Shown piece after piece: positions 1 to 11,525 of a DNA stretch of 64,000 bases. The notes under the pieces were generated by a model. That model made no database searches. It was given only the letters and a program-made list of their open reading frames with translations, and was not told the origin of the DNA. Both the position numbers and the translations under genes were made by a program. How positions within the stretch are numbered: position 1 is the first letter of the stretch; each line of letters begins with the position of its first letter. This DNA comes from Amblyornis subalaris (taxonomy: Eukaryota > Chordata > Aves > Passeriformes > Ptilonorhynchidae), in the NCBI GenBank assembly GCA_018881555.1, contig JACAXG010000014.1, positions 5,412,697-5,476,696 of the forward strand. Direction: 5' to 3'.

Positions 1-2833
1 GAAAGACTTTAAATCTAAGAATTCACCTGACCTAAGTGTATCTAATCATCACAAAATAATCAGTCCTGATGTGGAAATCCAGCCACAAAAAGATTTAGAG
101 CCCTCCATCCTATCCAGGATGTAAACCTGAGAGATTTACACACCTTTTCCTGTTCCTCACCCTGGACATCATCTTGTGTTCTTCCCACTGTGTGAGCTCT
201 GGGAAGCTTGGAAGGCTCCTGCCCCACTGCTGACACGGTGCCACAGCCCTTCAGTTCACACCTTGCTACTGAGAAGGAGTAAACTGTGACTCCCTGGGTA
301 GCAGCTGGCACAGGGTTTGGCATCAGTCAGCCTGTGAAACTGGGAGATTGACACTGAAACCTGCCTTGTGCCTAGTGAAGAGCCAGGAGAGTATAAAACT
401 GGAAAGAAAGGAAGCTCTTTCATATGGAATGACAAAAAAAAAAAAAAGGTTATTTTGGTCGTAAGCTGGTTTTGGTCCAAAGACAGAAGGGTTTTGTTTT
501 AACCTCTGATTTTTCAGTGTTACACTGTAATGACCTCATCAGGGAGACAGGCTGTAAAGTGGGGANTAATTTGTAATATTTCTCCTTGACTGTTCTGTGA
601 TCAGTTTGCCCTTCAAGCTTCAAGTGAGTTTGGTTTTAAGTCATTGTGGGGGGATAGACCTCCCAAAGCAAGGGAACTCTGCTGTACTTCCCTTCCCTCA
701 TACTGATGATAATTGATGCTCATAAACCAGAGGCAAGGGCAACACTGCAACAACAGCTACCCTTGACAGGCTTGCAACCTTATAAGAAAACTCTCATGGC
801 TTGTCAAAATCAGGGCTTGATTACACAGTGTTATCTGACACGNAGTGAAGAAAAGCTGTATTACTTTGCTGGGTTAAAAGTGATAACAACAAGATTATGC
901 ATAAACAATGAAGGAAGAACATACTTTGATAATAAGTGAACAAGACAGATGATGGATGATGTGGAGATTAAAGTGCAAGGAATGTTGGAGTCATTTTTAA
1001 TTGCTTAATTTTATCCCGTTTGAATGAGGAAACATATCTGCCATGACTTCAGTGGTGGCAGAATGTAGATTCTGTATAAAATAGAGATTTAGCCTGAGGT
1101 TAAATCCTTAGATATACACAAATCCGGATCTCCATTATGCTCTAAGATGTACTCATAAGGAAATATTTCCTATCTGTGGGTCTTGGAGGTGTTTTGATCA
1201 GTGTAAAGATGAGTCATGCACCTTTGGATGACTGATTTTGCTTTGCACATCCAGATCAGCTCTTCTGTAACCATCCAAATATTCTGCTTGTTTACAGGGA
1301 CTCTGACTTTTCAGTTTATACTGAAAAAATAATTACATAACCTTGGATGTGCCATAGGATGATTGCAGAACTTCGTTGTTATAAATCACAAGTAAATTTG
1401 TAGAATTAATACAGGGCTTTCTGGTACCTAAGATCCTTTTCCCTTCTGGTTTCTCTTCACCTGAAGTTTGCAAAGTACTCTGGTAATGGCTTTTCATTTC
1501 TCTTTTTAAGCAGCTACAGTTTGAAAATTTGCAGCATTTATCTAGATTAGGTTTTTTTAGTTTTAATATAATTTGAGGTACTGATTTGGGAGTACTCACA
1601 GATTCCTGTAAGATTGGTGCTTCTATGTAAAGTATAGACAGAGAAATCATAACTCCATTCTTTTGATACTTCTGATGGAAAAATGTTTTCTGGAGTTGCT
1701 TTTATAACTTTTGTGCTTTATATGTGATGAAACCCACAGCAGATTTTTCTGAGACCATATTAAATGGGAAATTAGACTGACTTTTAATCAAACTATGAGT
1801 CCAGAGGAGAAAAGATGNTTTTTTTTACATTCTGTCTGTGAAAAAAACAATTTCACCCACATATTTTGGCACATGGATTTGAAATATTCAGCTATGAAGA
1901 NGTAGCTTTGCTTCAGCAATGTCTGTTTCTGAATCCTTGTGTGANTCCCTCTTATTTCACCTTTCAAACAAGTCCAGTAGATATCTGTGAGAAATCTGGT
2001 TTTGTGTCTTCTAGTTTCGTATGTGCTGCACTGGGGAGGGTGGAGCAAAAAGCCATGCTAGTCTATCTGAGTAGTTTTGTTAATTTTGACTCATATTACA
2101 ATAGTAATCATTTTCTGAAAACTAAATATAATTTTTTTCTATTTTTTTTCCTGCTGTTTTCTATCCTTTGCCCCATTTTATTCTTTCTCACTCAGACAGT
2201 GATCACATAATTAGTTGATTTCTAGAGCAGCTTAAAGGAAGGGAAGGAAACCTTCATGAAGATGGCAGGAACAAATGTAGGAAGGTTAGGCTTTTCTAAT
2301 TTTTTTGCCATTAATGGAGGTTTTTCTGGTCCACCTTAGGAGACTTCTCTCTCAGTTCCCAGACTTCTCCCCACTCCTAATTGCTAGANTGCATCTCACA
2401 AACCCCTTTGTTTTAACTAATTCTTGTTCAGTTCTTACTGAAAGGGAAAAAACTGTTAGAAAAGAAGCAGAAGGAAGTAGCCAGAGGCAAGATCTCTCTA
2501 TTATTTGGGAGGTAAACAGATTTATCCCTCTTAAAGCANCGATTAGTAAATCCCTCACCATTTAACTACCTTCTGGCTAAGGCAATAAAATTACAGTTTA
2601 TCCCAAACCAGAAATATGCCAATAAATATGATCCTCATAGTGACACTGAAGTCTTTAAGTATTTTCTTCTGTAAGAAAGGAGAATGTAGCTGAGCTAAAA
2701 ATCCTGTAAATATACAATAGCCCTTGGATTATTTGGAAAGATGCAGGCTCAGTTCAAGTAAAATAGCATTCCCTTGTACATACAAACACATAAAGGATGC
2801 ATTAGTTTATACAGCATTTTATTGCTGGCGGTT

Positions 2834-3160
2834 TTCTTTGAGTTGGAGACAGTGGAAATGGGGAATATGAGATGCCCAGGGAACAGAGAGGTGGGAACAG
2901 AGATGCTCTGAAGCTGAGCAGGGGGAATTGAAGCAGAGCTGTAAGGACCTTGAAGGTCAAGGGCTGAGGGGAATTGGAGATGCTCCCACAAGGTGACTGA
3001 AATGAGGGTATGTGGGAAGGGAAATAAGAAGGTGAGTGAGAAGAGGGACTATGTGGGTGANAAGATTGAGGCTGGGACAAGAGAAGGAGGAGAGGAACTA
3101 GTTAGATTGACTGCAGCAGAAGGCAGAAGGTGCAGGGAAGCAGAAAGAGGGTTTCCTTAG
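2834..3160. repeat. Purine-rich, strand-asymmetric low-complexity tract
   Basis: The + strand is dominated by A and G in GGGAA, GAGAAG and GGAGGAGAGG runs. This gives stop-free, Ser/Pro-rich frames on the minus strand (2749-3080). Those frames reflect composition rather than coding. Confidence 0.55.
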
Positions 3161-4004
3161 TAGAGCAAATGGTGTTTTGGAGGCTGGAAGGAGCCCCTGG
3201 AGAGACCCCTTTCTTTCATTGGCACTGAATATCTGTAAAGCTTCTGTCAGATTGTCCTGTCCTTCTACCAACCCTGAAAATTTCCTTGCTGGCTCCATAA
3301 AGTAGATGTTTCATGGGTATGGACAGGGCACATGTGGTGTGGATATACAGGGGNTTTCAGCTATCAGCTGCCTCCTTTACCATGTTTCTTGACTTTTTTG
3401 TCCTGCTTGCTGCTGTCTTTCACACCAGAACCTGAACTATCCATACAGATTGGGAAATGAATGGATCTGAGCTTTTTTTAGTATTTTTGTTTATTTTTGG
3501 AGGGAGGAAGAGTAGGGTGGGGGGCAGAGGCCCCGTGTAAATCATTCATAGGCAAAAGATTGCACAAACAGCANCAATTCCAGGCATATTAAAGTGCCCA
3601 GCTTTATATTTAGACTGCTATTATTCCCACTGACTTTACTGCAAACTTTACCTGCAGACCAGCATTTCTGTTAAAAAAAGACTGTTCCTTAGAGCTTGAA
3701 AATGGGGATGTATTTTATAGTTTGGAACCTGAGTTTATAGGTTTGCTCGAGAACACTAACCTCTTCACTATAAGAATCCCAATTAGAGTTTCTTTTTCTT
3801 CAAGGGCTCAATCTTACAGGAGGCTGAACATTATTGACATTAAACTCATGGAGTTAAGGTTTATATAATCAAAGTACACAGCACTCTGAAGAATTGAGCC
3901 GTAAGCACAGAATTCACCAGACAAATGCATTTGGAAACACTTTGCTTTGCATATAGAGGGAATGATCACACATCAGACACCTGGCAATTTTGATGATCCT
4001 GTTT

Positions 4005-4475
4005 TCAATAGNATAACATTGCATACTCTATTACCAGAACAGTAATAAATGAGAGCACTGAACAGAAGTGCCAAAAGGAATCCTTAATATCGTTTTTANG
4101 AACATCTGTCATTTGTTTAAGTATAAAGAAAAACGAGCTTATGCAGAGTGAAAAAATCAGTCCTGAAATGGAGACTATCAGTACCTTTTGCAAAATGTTC
4201 TTATTTTTATTGAGCATTTTACTGTATGCATGAGAATTCCCAGCATTATTTTTATGGCTCCGCACAGCCTCCGTTGCGCATTCTGGGTGCAGACCTGAGA
4301 GGAGCTGGCTTACACATGAGGACAAAAAGAGGTGTAATGAATCATGAAACAAGCCTGTTTTATTCAATAAGACATTGTCTGAGCTTTCTTTCCACATGAA
4401 GAACTGGCCATTCAGACAGAAATGACCTGCAGAATTTTTGCATAGAAAGGAAACTAAATTCATTGGGGCATACAC
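4005..4475 (-). other. Longest non-exonic open frame (156 codons), probably chance
   Basis: The minus-strand frame has 156 codons with two hydrophobic stretches, around KVLIVSISGLIFSLCISSFF and FWHFCSVLSFITVLVIEYAM. I recognise no family. In AT-rich sequence of this length one frame of this size is expected roughly by chance, and two Ns interrupt it. I list it only because it is the longest such frame and could encode a membrane peptide if transcribed. Confidence 0.1.
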
Positions 4476-5826
4476 AGTAATAACTCTGTTGTTTCACGAT
4501 ACTATGAGACTAAATTAAACAATACTTGCATTTGGAATCTTCCCTGGTACACAGAACAATGAAGTATTTTCTCTTGAAAATGTCATTGATTCCTTTCTCC
4601 AGTAATTTTTCAGAAGTTCAGTAATTGCAAGACCTTTGTTTCCAAGACAAATGCAGGCAGAGACGTGTGGCACAATGGAGAATAAAGGATTAAAAAGCTT
4701 TCTCAGGAAAGCAAGGGCCAACCTTGCATGTGCTTTACCACAAATAAAATGTTGCACAGAGGCAACAGGTGAGAGATGTCACCAGCATACAATGTAATAT
4801 CTGACCTGAGTTGCTAAAATGGAATTTCTACAGTTCAGGTATCACCTTCAACCAGTGAAGAGATGAAAGAAAGCTTACTTCAGTTAATAACATTTGCAGG
4901 CATCAGTGTTACATATAAATTCTTGGCCTTTGGTGTGCTGTGTAAAGCACTGAGTCACAGGACAGCACTGGACATGTCATTATTTTAGAGGCTGGTGCAT
5001 ACAGTAATGACATTTTTTGCTTTTTTTTTCCCCCCAAAATTAATGTGTGTGGAATAGATCTTAGTGTGAGGAAGGGAATGTTTTCATTGTGGGGTTTGAA
5101 AATCTTGTATCACATAAGGATTACTCTTTGGGTTTTTAGCCTTTTTTGATCAATACTACGAAACTTGCAAAAAGCTTCTCTTCTTTCATATCCTTGCAGC
5201 ATTCCATCTTTAGTGGATGGCACAGATTTTTCCATTTAGCCATTCCACGCAACAGGTTTGGTAGTTCAATGCATACCTTTTTCTTTCTTCTCTCTGTACT
5301 CACTGATGCCTCTGGTTGATTAATTTTAGAATAAAGCATTCCTAGAAGAGCTCTTCCAGAGAGGGTTTTCTGTGGGCATCTGTTCTTTACATCCAGGGCA
5401 AGATGGTCCCTGCATGGTCAGGCAGGCTGTGCAGCTCAGTATCTGGAAACTTTGATTTTAACAGTCTTTTAACTTTTGGATGTGACTCCTTCACACAGGA
5501 AACACTTGCTGCAAGTCAAAGTGCAACGAGCTATCAAGTCAAATTAAAACTGGAAATGAAAACGGAAAACTAAAGAATTTTTCTTCCACCCCAGAGTAGA
5601 ACACTGGCACATCAAGGCCTGACCTTAAAGCTTTCACCATTAGGATTCTTTAATAGAGCAAGAAAATGAGTAACTGAGGAATGTAGGAAAAAAGAGGGAG
5701 AGCTGCAACCCACAACAGTCCTTTGACTCATTGTTACTGTCAGAGGAGTCAGTGCTGGACATGCTGCTGCCTCTCTCCTCCCTTTCATGCACTTTACTGG
5801 GTCTGATCTTTTGTCTTTTTTCTTTT

Positions 5827-5842
5827 CTCTCTCTCTCTCTCT
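5827..5842. repeat. (CT)n microsatellite
   Basis: About eight CT units lie within a longer pyrimidine-rich tract (TTTTGTCTTTTTTCTTTTCTC before it, T runs after it). Confidence 0.8.
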
Positions 5843-7324
5843 TTTTTTATTTTTTTAATGTGTGATTAGTCATTTTCATTATGAAAGGTCAGTCTACTTT
5901 TCTGCTGGAATTTGAATGTTGTCCACATTTTTTTTCCCAAATGTCATTACATTGGCTAACATTTTTATCACCAATTATGGCAAGATTTTGCAGCATTTCT
6001 AGCACACATCTTTAGAATACGTTCTGTCTGAAGAGTTCTTTTTGTAANTAAAAATGACCTGGCTACACACTAAACGCTAAAATATTGTGAAATGCTAATG
6101 GCCATCTTCAAGGTTTGAGAACCTTCTGTTCCCTGTAAATTGTGCAAAATGTGAGTTTGAGATCTTTGAAAAATGTCTTTTCCCCATGTTCATAGATTTC
6201 TGTTAATTTAAATGGATAAGGTCAGTGAGTTTGTCTGGAAGACCATTTAAGAATAAATGTTTCTGAAAACTTAGTTCCCTAATCTGGCGCTCTCGGGCTC
6301 TGCACAACCCCAACGCACGTTGCTTTGTAGCCTCGCTTTTCATGTTGTCTGATTCCTCCCTATTCCTGCATGTCTCTCCCCAGAGTATTTTTATAATTAT
6401 GGAATCAGTTACTAGCTGAGAAAAAACAGACCCAGGAGGTGTAGCTGGGTGAGGGATGGAGCCTGAGCTGCCCTCCTGACACTGCTGCTGTCCCTGAAGC
6501 CGACCTGTGGGACGCCTTTTATTTTCCCCTTGTTTGCCTCAGCTTTGTTCTCCGCAGATGGAGTTAATGCCATCTCGGTGCACTTGGCACCTCCAGGTGG
6601 AAAATGTTCATTTGTTGTTGTCTGTGAATTTTAGCTGTTCCTAATTCCATAACCATTTAAACCACTTGGAAAACTGTTAATTGCGTTTCTGCTCTTCCAC
6701 GCCTCCTCCTCCTCCCATCTGCTGCCGTTTTCTCCTACCGTTCCGTATCACCTCTTCCTCTGATGAAGGTGGAGCTCAGTCATTCCTGCCTGATGGCCCA
6801 GCTCAGTTATCTGGCTGCGTGCTGGTGTCCCTGTGCTTCCCTGCTCTGGCTCTGGGCATTTTGATGCGTGATTTTAGCTTGTTTGCCTCCCTTTCTCTGC
6901 CACAGAATATTCTTCTTTCCTTCTGTTGGTAGTTTTATCCCCAAAGGCACTCCCCAAAGTGAGTACGATACTGGGGATGGCCCCTCTGTGGTCTCCCTGG
7001 GCCCTCTGGAGCTGGGATCTTGCACCCACAGGTGGGAGCTGCAGGTGGAACAGTCCCACTCAACACCAAGCTCGAGAGGACTCTGTGAAATCACTAATTA
7101 CAAAACCCTCCCACATTTAACAGTTTTTTACATAACAACCCATCAAAGTTTGCTATNCTGGGTATTCTGAGGACATGGCAAATAATCAGAAGTTTCATGT
7201 ATCAGATTATACAGAAATTTTATCAGTTTTCTGAAGGCAAAATTAGATTTTTTTCCCCACGTATTTTAATAGAAGATATGGTTGCAGAGATTTTTTTCCC
7301 CNAAGTTCAGTAGGACTTTTTCTT

Positions 7325-7352
7325 ATTATTAGAGGCCAAGACCTCTAATAAT
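7325..7352. repeat. Perfect 11-bp inverted repeat with 6-base loop
   Basis: ATTATTAGAGG at 7325-7335 is followed by CCAAGA and then CCTCTAATAAT at 7342-7352, a perfect reverse complement. No T run follows and no function is evident. Confidence 0.85.
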
Positions 7353-7829
7353 TATTATTAAGGTGTCTGGTTTGCAATGCACTTACCAGTTGTAGGAACC
7401 ATTCGAGTTGCTAAGTACATTTAATGGAAAGAAACGAGAGAGAAAAGGTAGTCAGGAACTTTTCAGCAGAATGCTTTTTCCTGGAAAATGGTGTTTCAAG
7501 GAAACTCAGATGTTTCATGGAAATTCTTTGAGTNTTTAACAAGAACTTTAACGAAAAGACAGGCTGTGATGTTAAAGGAGGCAGTCTGCCTCACTTCTCA
7601 GCGCTGCTCTTGATATGACATAATATCAAAGAGTATTATTGAAATACTTGGGTTTACTTCTGAAGTCATTTTAAGGACACCTGTTATTTATTGTCGATTG
7701 TCAAAGCATCAGAATGTTCCANTGAAAACTAAATCAGGATGTGTTTCAGTCCAGAAAAAAAAAATTATGTGTTTTAACCAATGCTGGGTGGNAGATGTGG
7801 CTTTGATGGCTCAAAAGNAAAACATTGTA

Positions 7830-7988
7830 GAAACANGGAATGGTTTGGATTGGAAGAGACCTCAAAGATCANCAAGTTCCAACTCCCTGCCNTGGGCAGG
7901 GACAGCTTTCACTATCCCAGGTTGCTCCAAGCCCCGTCCAACCTGGCCTGGAACACTTCCAGGGCAGCCACAACTCTTCTGGTACAGG
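7830..7988 (-). mobile_element. CR1 LINE 3' fragment, antisense to NLGN1
   Basis: The + strand reads as the reverse complement of the CR1 3' end: GGAATGGTTTGGATTGGAAG, then CAAAGATCANCAAGTTCCAA, then GGTTGCTCCAAGCCCCGTCC and ACACTTCCAGGGCAGCCACA. It is about 160 bp, truncated and more diverged than the 46-kb and 54-kb copies. Three Ns fall inside it. Confidence 0.9.
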
Positions 7989-10900
7989 TGACTTTATCTC
8001 TCATTGTGGTGCACTACTGCTGGTGTAGAGTGCAATAACACAAACAAAGAAAAGAATAGGCAATGTCAAAATACATTTTAAAAGGAAACTAATTTGAATT
8101 CTAAAATTTTCTAAAAAGAAGAACATTTTTATGTCAAAGCATGTTTAGACCTGGAATTTTTGNGAAGCTCTTTTTTGAAAACATTAAGATTTTGAGAAAT
8201 TACCATTCTTCATTTTGAAAAAAAGTTGGTGGATAATTTCCAGGCAACAACACTTGCCATTGTTTTCTATGCTCTGTAGTGGGAGAAGAGGCTGGCTGGA
8301 GCAGCTTTCTGTTCCTATCCTGGTCTGCAGCAAGCTCCATCGCTGATTCAGGCAGCATTTAGGAACACGAACTCTCTCACATCACTGACTTACCTCTTTA
8401 ACTTCAGACACTTTTCTATGAAAGATGGTTGCACAATTCACCATATGTAATTTTTAAACCTAATTTAAGTTAATTCTGTACGGCTTCTCATCAAGGCACT
8501 TTCAATTTCTTTTTTTTTTTTTTAGGACCGGTTTAATTGAATTTAACATAAGTCAATTCATANTGATTGAAATTACCTTAAATGAGTTTGGCTTAAGCCC
8601 AAATAACACAGTCTTTTGCACCTGTTTTAAGTTAAATTGGTTTAGTTTTATACCAACAGTTCTACTGTCACCACCCATCAGTGCAGCCAGCACACAGAGA
8701 GCTCCCACTTCTGGGCTGCTGTGCAGTACCAAGCAGAGAAGTAATCTGAGATTAGCTATGTGTGCTCATCTCTCAGTGGTATCATCTGTAGAGTAAAATA
8801 CCATTTAATTAGTATAAGCTTCTGAGAAACTTATCACTACCATGTGTTTGAGCTTCCATTCTTCAATCCTAATTTTCCTATACATTGTACAATTAAATAA
8901 ATGGTGATTTGTATATTATCAGGTTTTTTACAGATCAGCTTTTACTGTGACTCTTACTAGAGCTCACACTTGTCTGCTTTAGTGTTCTGACATGCTTTNC
9001 TTTCTTTACATAATTTTAATGAGAAATACCAAATTCATGTGAAATGGGCTCAGCTCAAAGCAGGAAGAGCAGGAGGATTCTCTGTGGTGAGGAAAGGCAG
9101 CAGTACAGGCATGACCACCCTTTGCTAAAATTTTCTGCCTGATTCCTGAGCTCTCAAACACAAGCAGAAACTGCCACTGGGCTTCATCTGAACTNTCCCT
9201 TGTGGCCCTTAAAAAATGTTTTTTAGAAGAAAGGCAAGCAAAGCTTTGTTTGGGACCAGGAGGAGAGTTTTGCTAATTTGATCATAAACTCACCAAGTCT
9301 GTAAGTAAATATTGGAGATAATTCTATGCTCACATCACTACGAACTAGANGAGATCGAATGAAATAGAAAAGATNAACTTGGGGTTCTTCCATACGCAGG
9401 TTGTACCTGTGATGAGTTTGCTGTAATAAGAAAAATAGCTTATAACCTACAGAGAGGAGTAGGGCTAAAACTGAGGTGTACAAATAGCTGTAGAGGTGAG
9501 AGAATGTGTTCTTACTCTGTACACAAACAGGCAGGTGTTCTGACAGGACTGTGCAGGACAGGCTCACCTGGGTGCCTTATTAAGACCATAAAGTGGGATG
9601 CACATCTACAAGCTTAGCAATTTCCAATGTAAATAATTTTTTTAGGGTGCATTTTAGAAGAGGATAGACAGTTTATTTTATTTTTACTTTTATCCATTTT
9701 TTTCTCCTCAGGCTCTCTCTTTACTACAGGATTAATTTTCTGGTGCAGAGCAGTGACCGATATAACCCAGTGCGTGTGAGCCATACAAATTAACAGAAAA
9801 GGAAAACAATGTGCTGCCAGGGTTTGCTATAACATTTAATACCTCTGCATTAATATCCATTGCAATGTAAATATGACTGTTTAGAAAATGTTTGACCCTT
9901 TCTAATACAGGAGGCCACACCACAGGATATCAGACTGTGCTCTGTCACGTTGCAACATGAGGTGAAGTAACAAGAAGTGACATGAACCTTTGTGAAATGC
10001 CACAGTGCAGTAACCCATTTTTAATGCTGTCACTGTAAACCATGGTAGCAGGTAGAAACAAATCAAACATAACATCTGAACAGGAAAATATTGTTAAAAT
10101 TACCTGCACCCTTCAGTTAATATCTGACTGTCAGGACCTCTCCGGCTGAGGTATCAATTCACCCCCAGAGATCGTGCGGGTTTGCGATGAGGGTGATTGT
10201 GAATCTCATTACAGAGGTTGTCACTCCAGTGTTATTTATCAGCACCTCACACAGCATCATGGTCGAGTAAACCAGAGGAGTTTTGTCCTGGTAATTTTCT
10301 GGAGTAACAGCCCCACAGGCCCACCTCACCTCTCTCCCCAGGTCAAAAGGAGTGAATATCAGCGGACTGATTGAGCATTCCAGAACCTTGTTCACCAGTT
10401 CACCTTGCAGTACTTTTGTTCCCTTTACTCTCAAGTTTTTCTCCTCCTAAACTGCCCCAAAACACATTCCTACTGGGATGAGAAGGCTAGCAAGGCTTTT
10501 GCTAGCTCTCTTTATAATACTTCCCTGAAGCCCAGCAGCATCCAGCTTTCACGGCCCTGACATTTCAGCAGTCCTCGGGCCTCTTCCACAAACCAACCTT
10601 GCACTGGATGCCAAATTATATCCAAACAGCAAAAGCAGTGCACANCTCATGAATTTTATTGGGCACAGTGGAATTAACTGGACAACCAATTTAAGAGTGT
10701 ACAGACTGATTCACCAGCATTACTGCTGAGGAATCAAGTAGCAGATTCATTGAATCTGGTGTTTTGGACATAAATAATGTTTAAGGCAATTAGTGATGGA
10801 TTTCAGGCTTGTCCTGGGGACTTTATCAAACTGCAGTTCTGCAGAACAAAGGAGGTTTGTGAATTCATGCATTCATGCAAAATTCCAGTTTTACAAAGAG

Positions 10901-11317
10901 GTTCTTTGGTGTGTGTTATGCAGCAAATAGGTCTTGATCACACTGCTCTTAATGTATATGAATAAGCACTATCATAATAAAAGTGATTCTTCTACTTGCA
11001 CTGGTCAAAGTTGCAGCATGTTAGGGATTTCTCTTTCGTGTGACCTTTCTGTTGCACTTTCTTTCTTTTCCTAATGTTTTTCCCACTGTAAAAAGGATGA
11101 TTTCACAGGATAATATCCAACAACAAACAGGTGAATCTTGCAATCTGACCCAGTAGCAGGAGATTTGGGATTTTTGCCAATTTAAGGAATTTTTCACAAG
11201 CACATAGAGGGAGAGAAAATTCCCACAGCTCTGTTTGCTAAGTGCTGCTGTCCTGGCCTTACATGAACCAGTGATGTGCCCTGGGACAGGGTGGTGGAGC
11301 CTTTTATGTTGTTAAAC
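7989..11317 (+). other. NLGN1 intron, no gene
   Basis: AT-rich sequence with a T tract at about 8511-8523 and a more GC-rich, CpG-containing block at about 10130-10560, described separately. The minus-strand open frame at 9223-9567 has no recognisable similarity and contains Ns. Confidence 0.75.
10130..10560 (-). other. CpG-containing block with a 91-codon minus-strand frame; possible old LTR/transposon fragment
   Basis: The block differs from its surroundings in GC and in retaining CpGs (for example ATCGTGCGGGTTTGCGATGA and CTCCGGCTGAGG on the + strand). It contains an open minus-strand frame at 10159-10434 whose product I do not recognise. TATAATA occurs near 10511 on the + strand. No paired terminal repeats or target duplication could be seen, so this is a compositional call only. 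A conserved non-coding element is the main alternative. Confidence 0.2.
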
Positions 11318-11525
11318 AGCACAAGAAATGGGCATAAGCTGCAGCAAAGGAAGTTCTGAGCAGATACTAGAGAAAGTATTCAAAATGAGGATGGTCAAAC
11401 CTTGGAACAAGTTGGCCAGAGATGTTTTATAGTTTCCATCCTTAGAGGTATGAAAAGCACGACCACATAAAACCCTGAGAAACTTGATCCAACTTTTAGA
11501 TTCAGCTTCCAAGTGGGCTTCAAAG
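11318..11525 (+). mobile_element. Diverged CR1 LINE fragment, sense orientation
   Basis: The order of CR1 3'-region landmarks can be followed: AAGAAATGGGCATAAGCTGC, AAAATGAGGATGGTCAAACC, TTGGAACAAGTTGGCCAGAG, TTTCCATCCTTAGAGGTATG, and an AAAACCCTGAGAAACTTGAT segment. The usual terminal tail is missing or decayed, so this is an older copy or a different subfamily. Confidence 0.75.

Larger units (their letters stand above)
1..7829 (+). other. NLGN1 intron, 5' part of window, no gene
   Basis: This AT-rich intronic sequence has only short chance open frames. It holds an A tract at 434-447, a purine-rich stretch at about 2834-3160, a CT microsatellite at about 5827-5842 and a perfect short inverted repeat at 7325-7352. 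The intron assignment is inferred from the absence of any other gene and the very large introns known for NLGN1. Confidence 0.75.
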
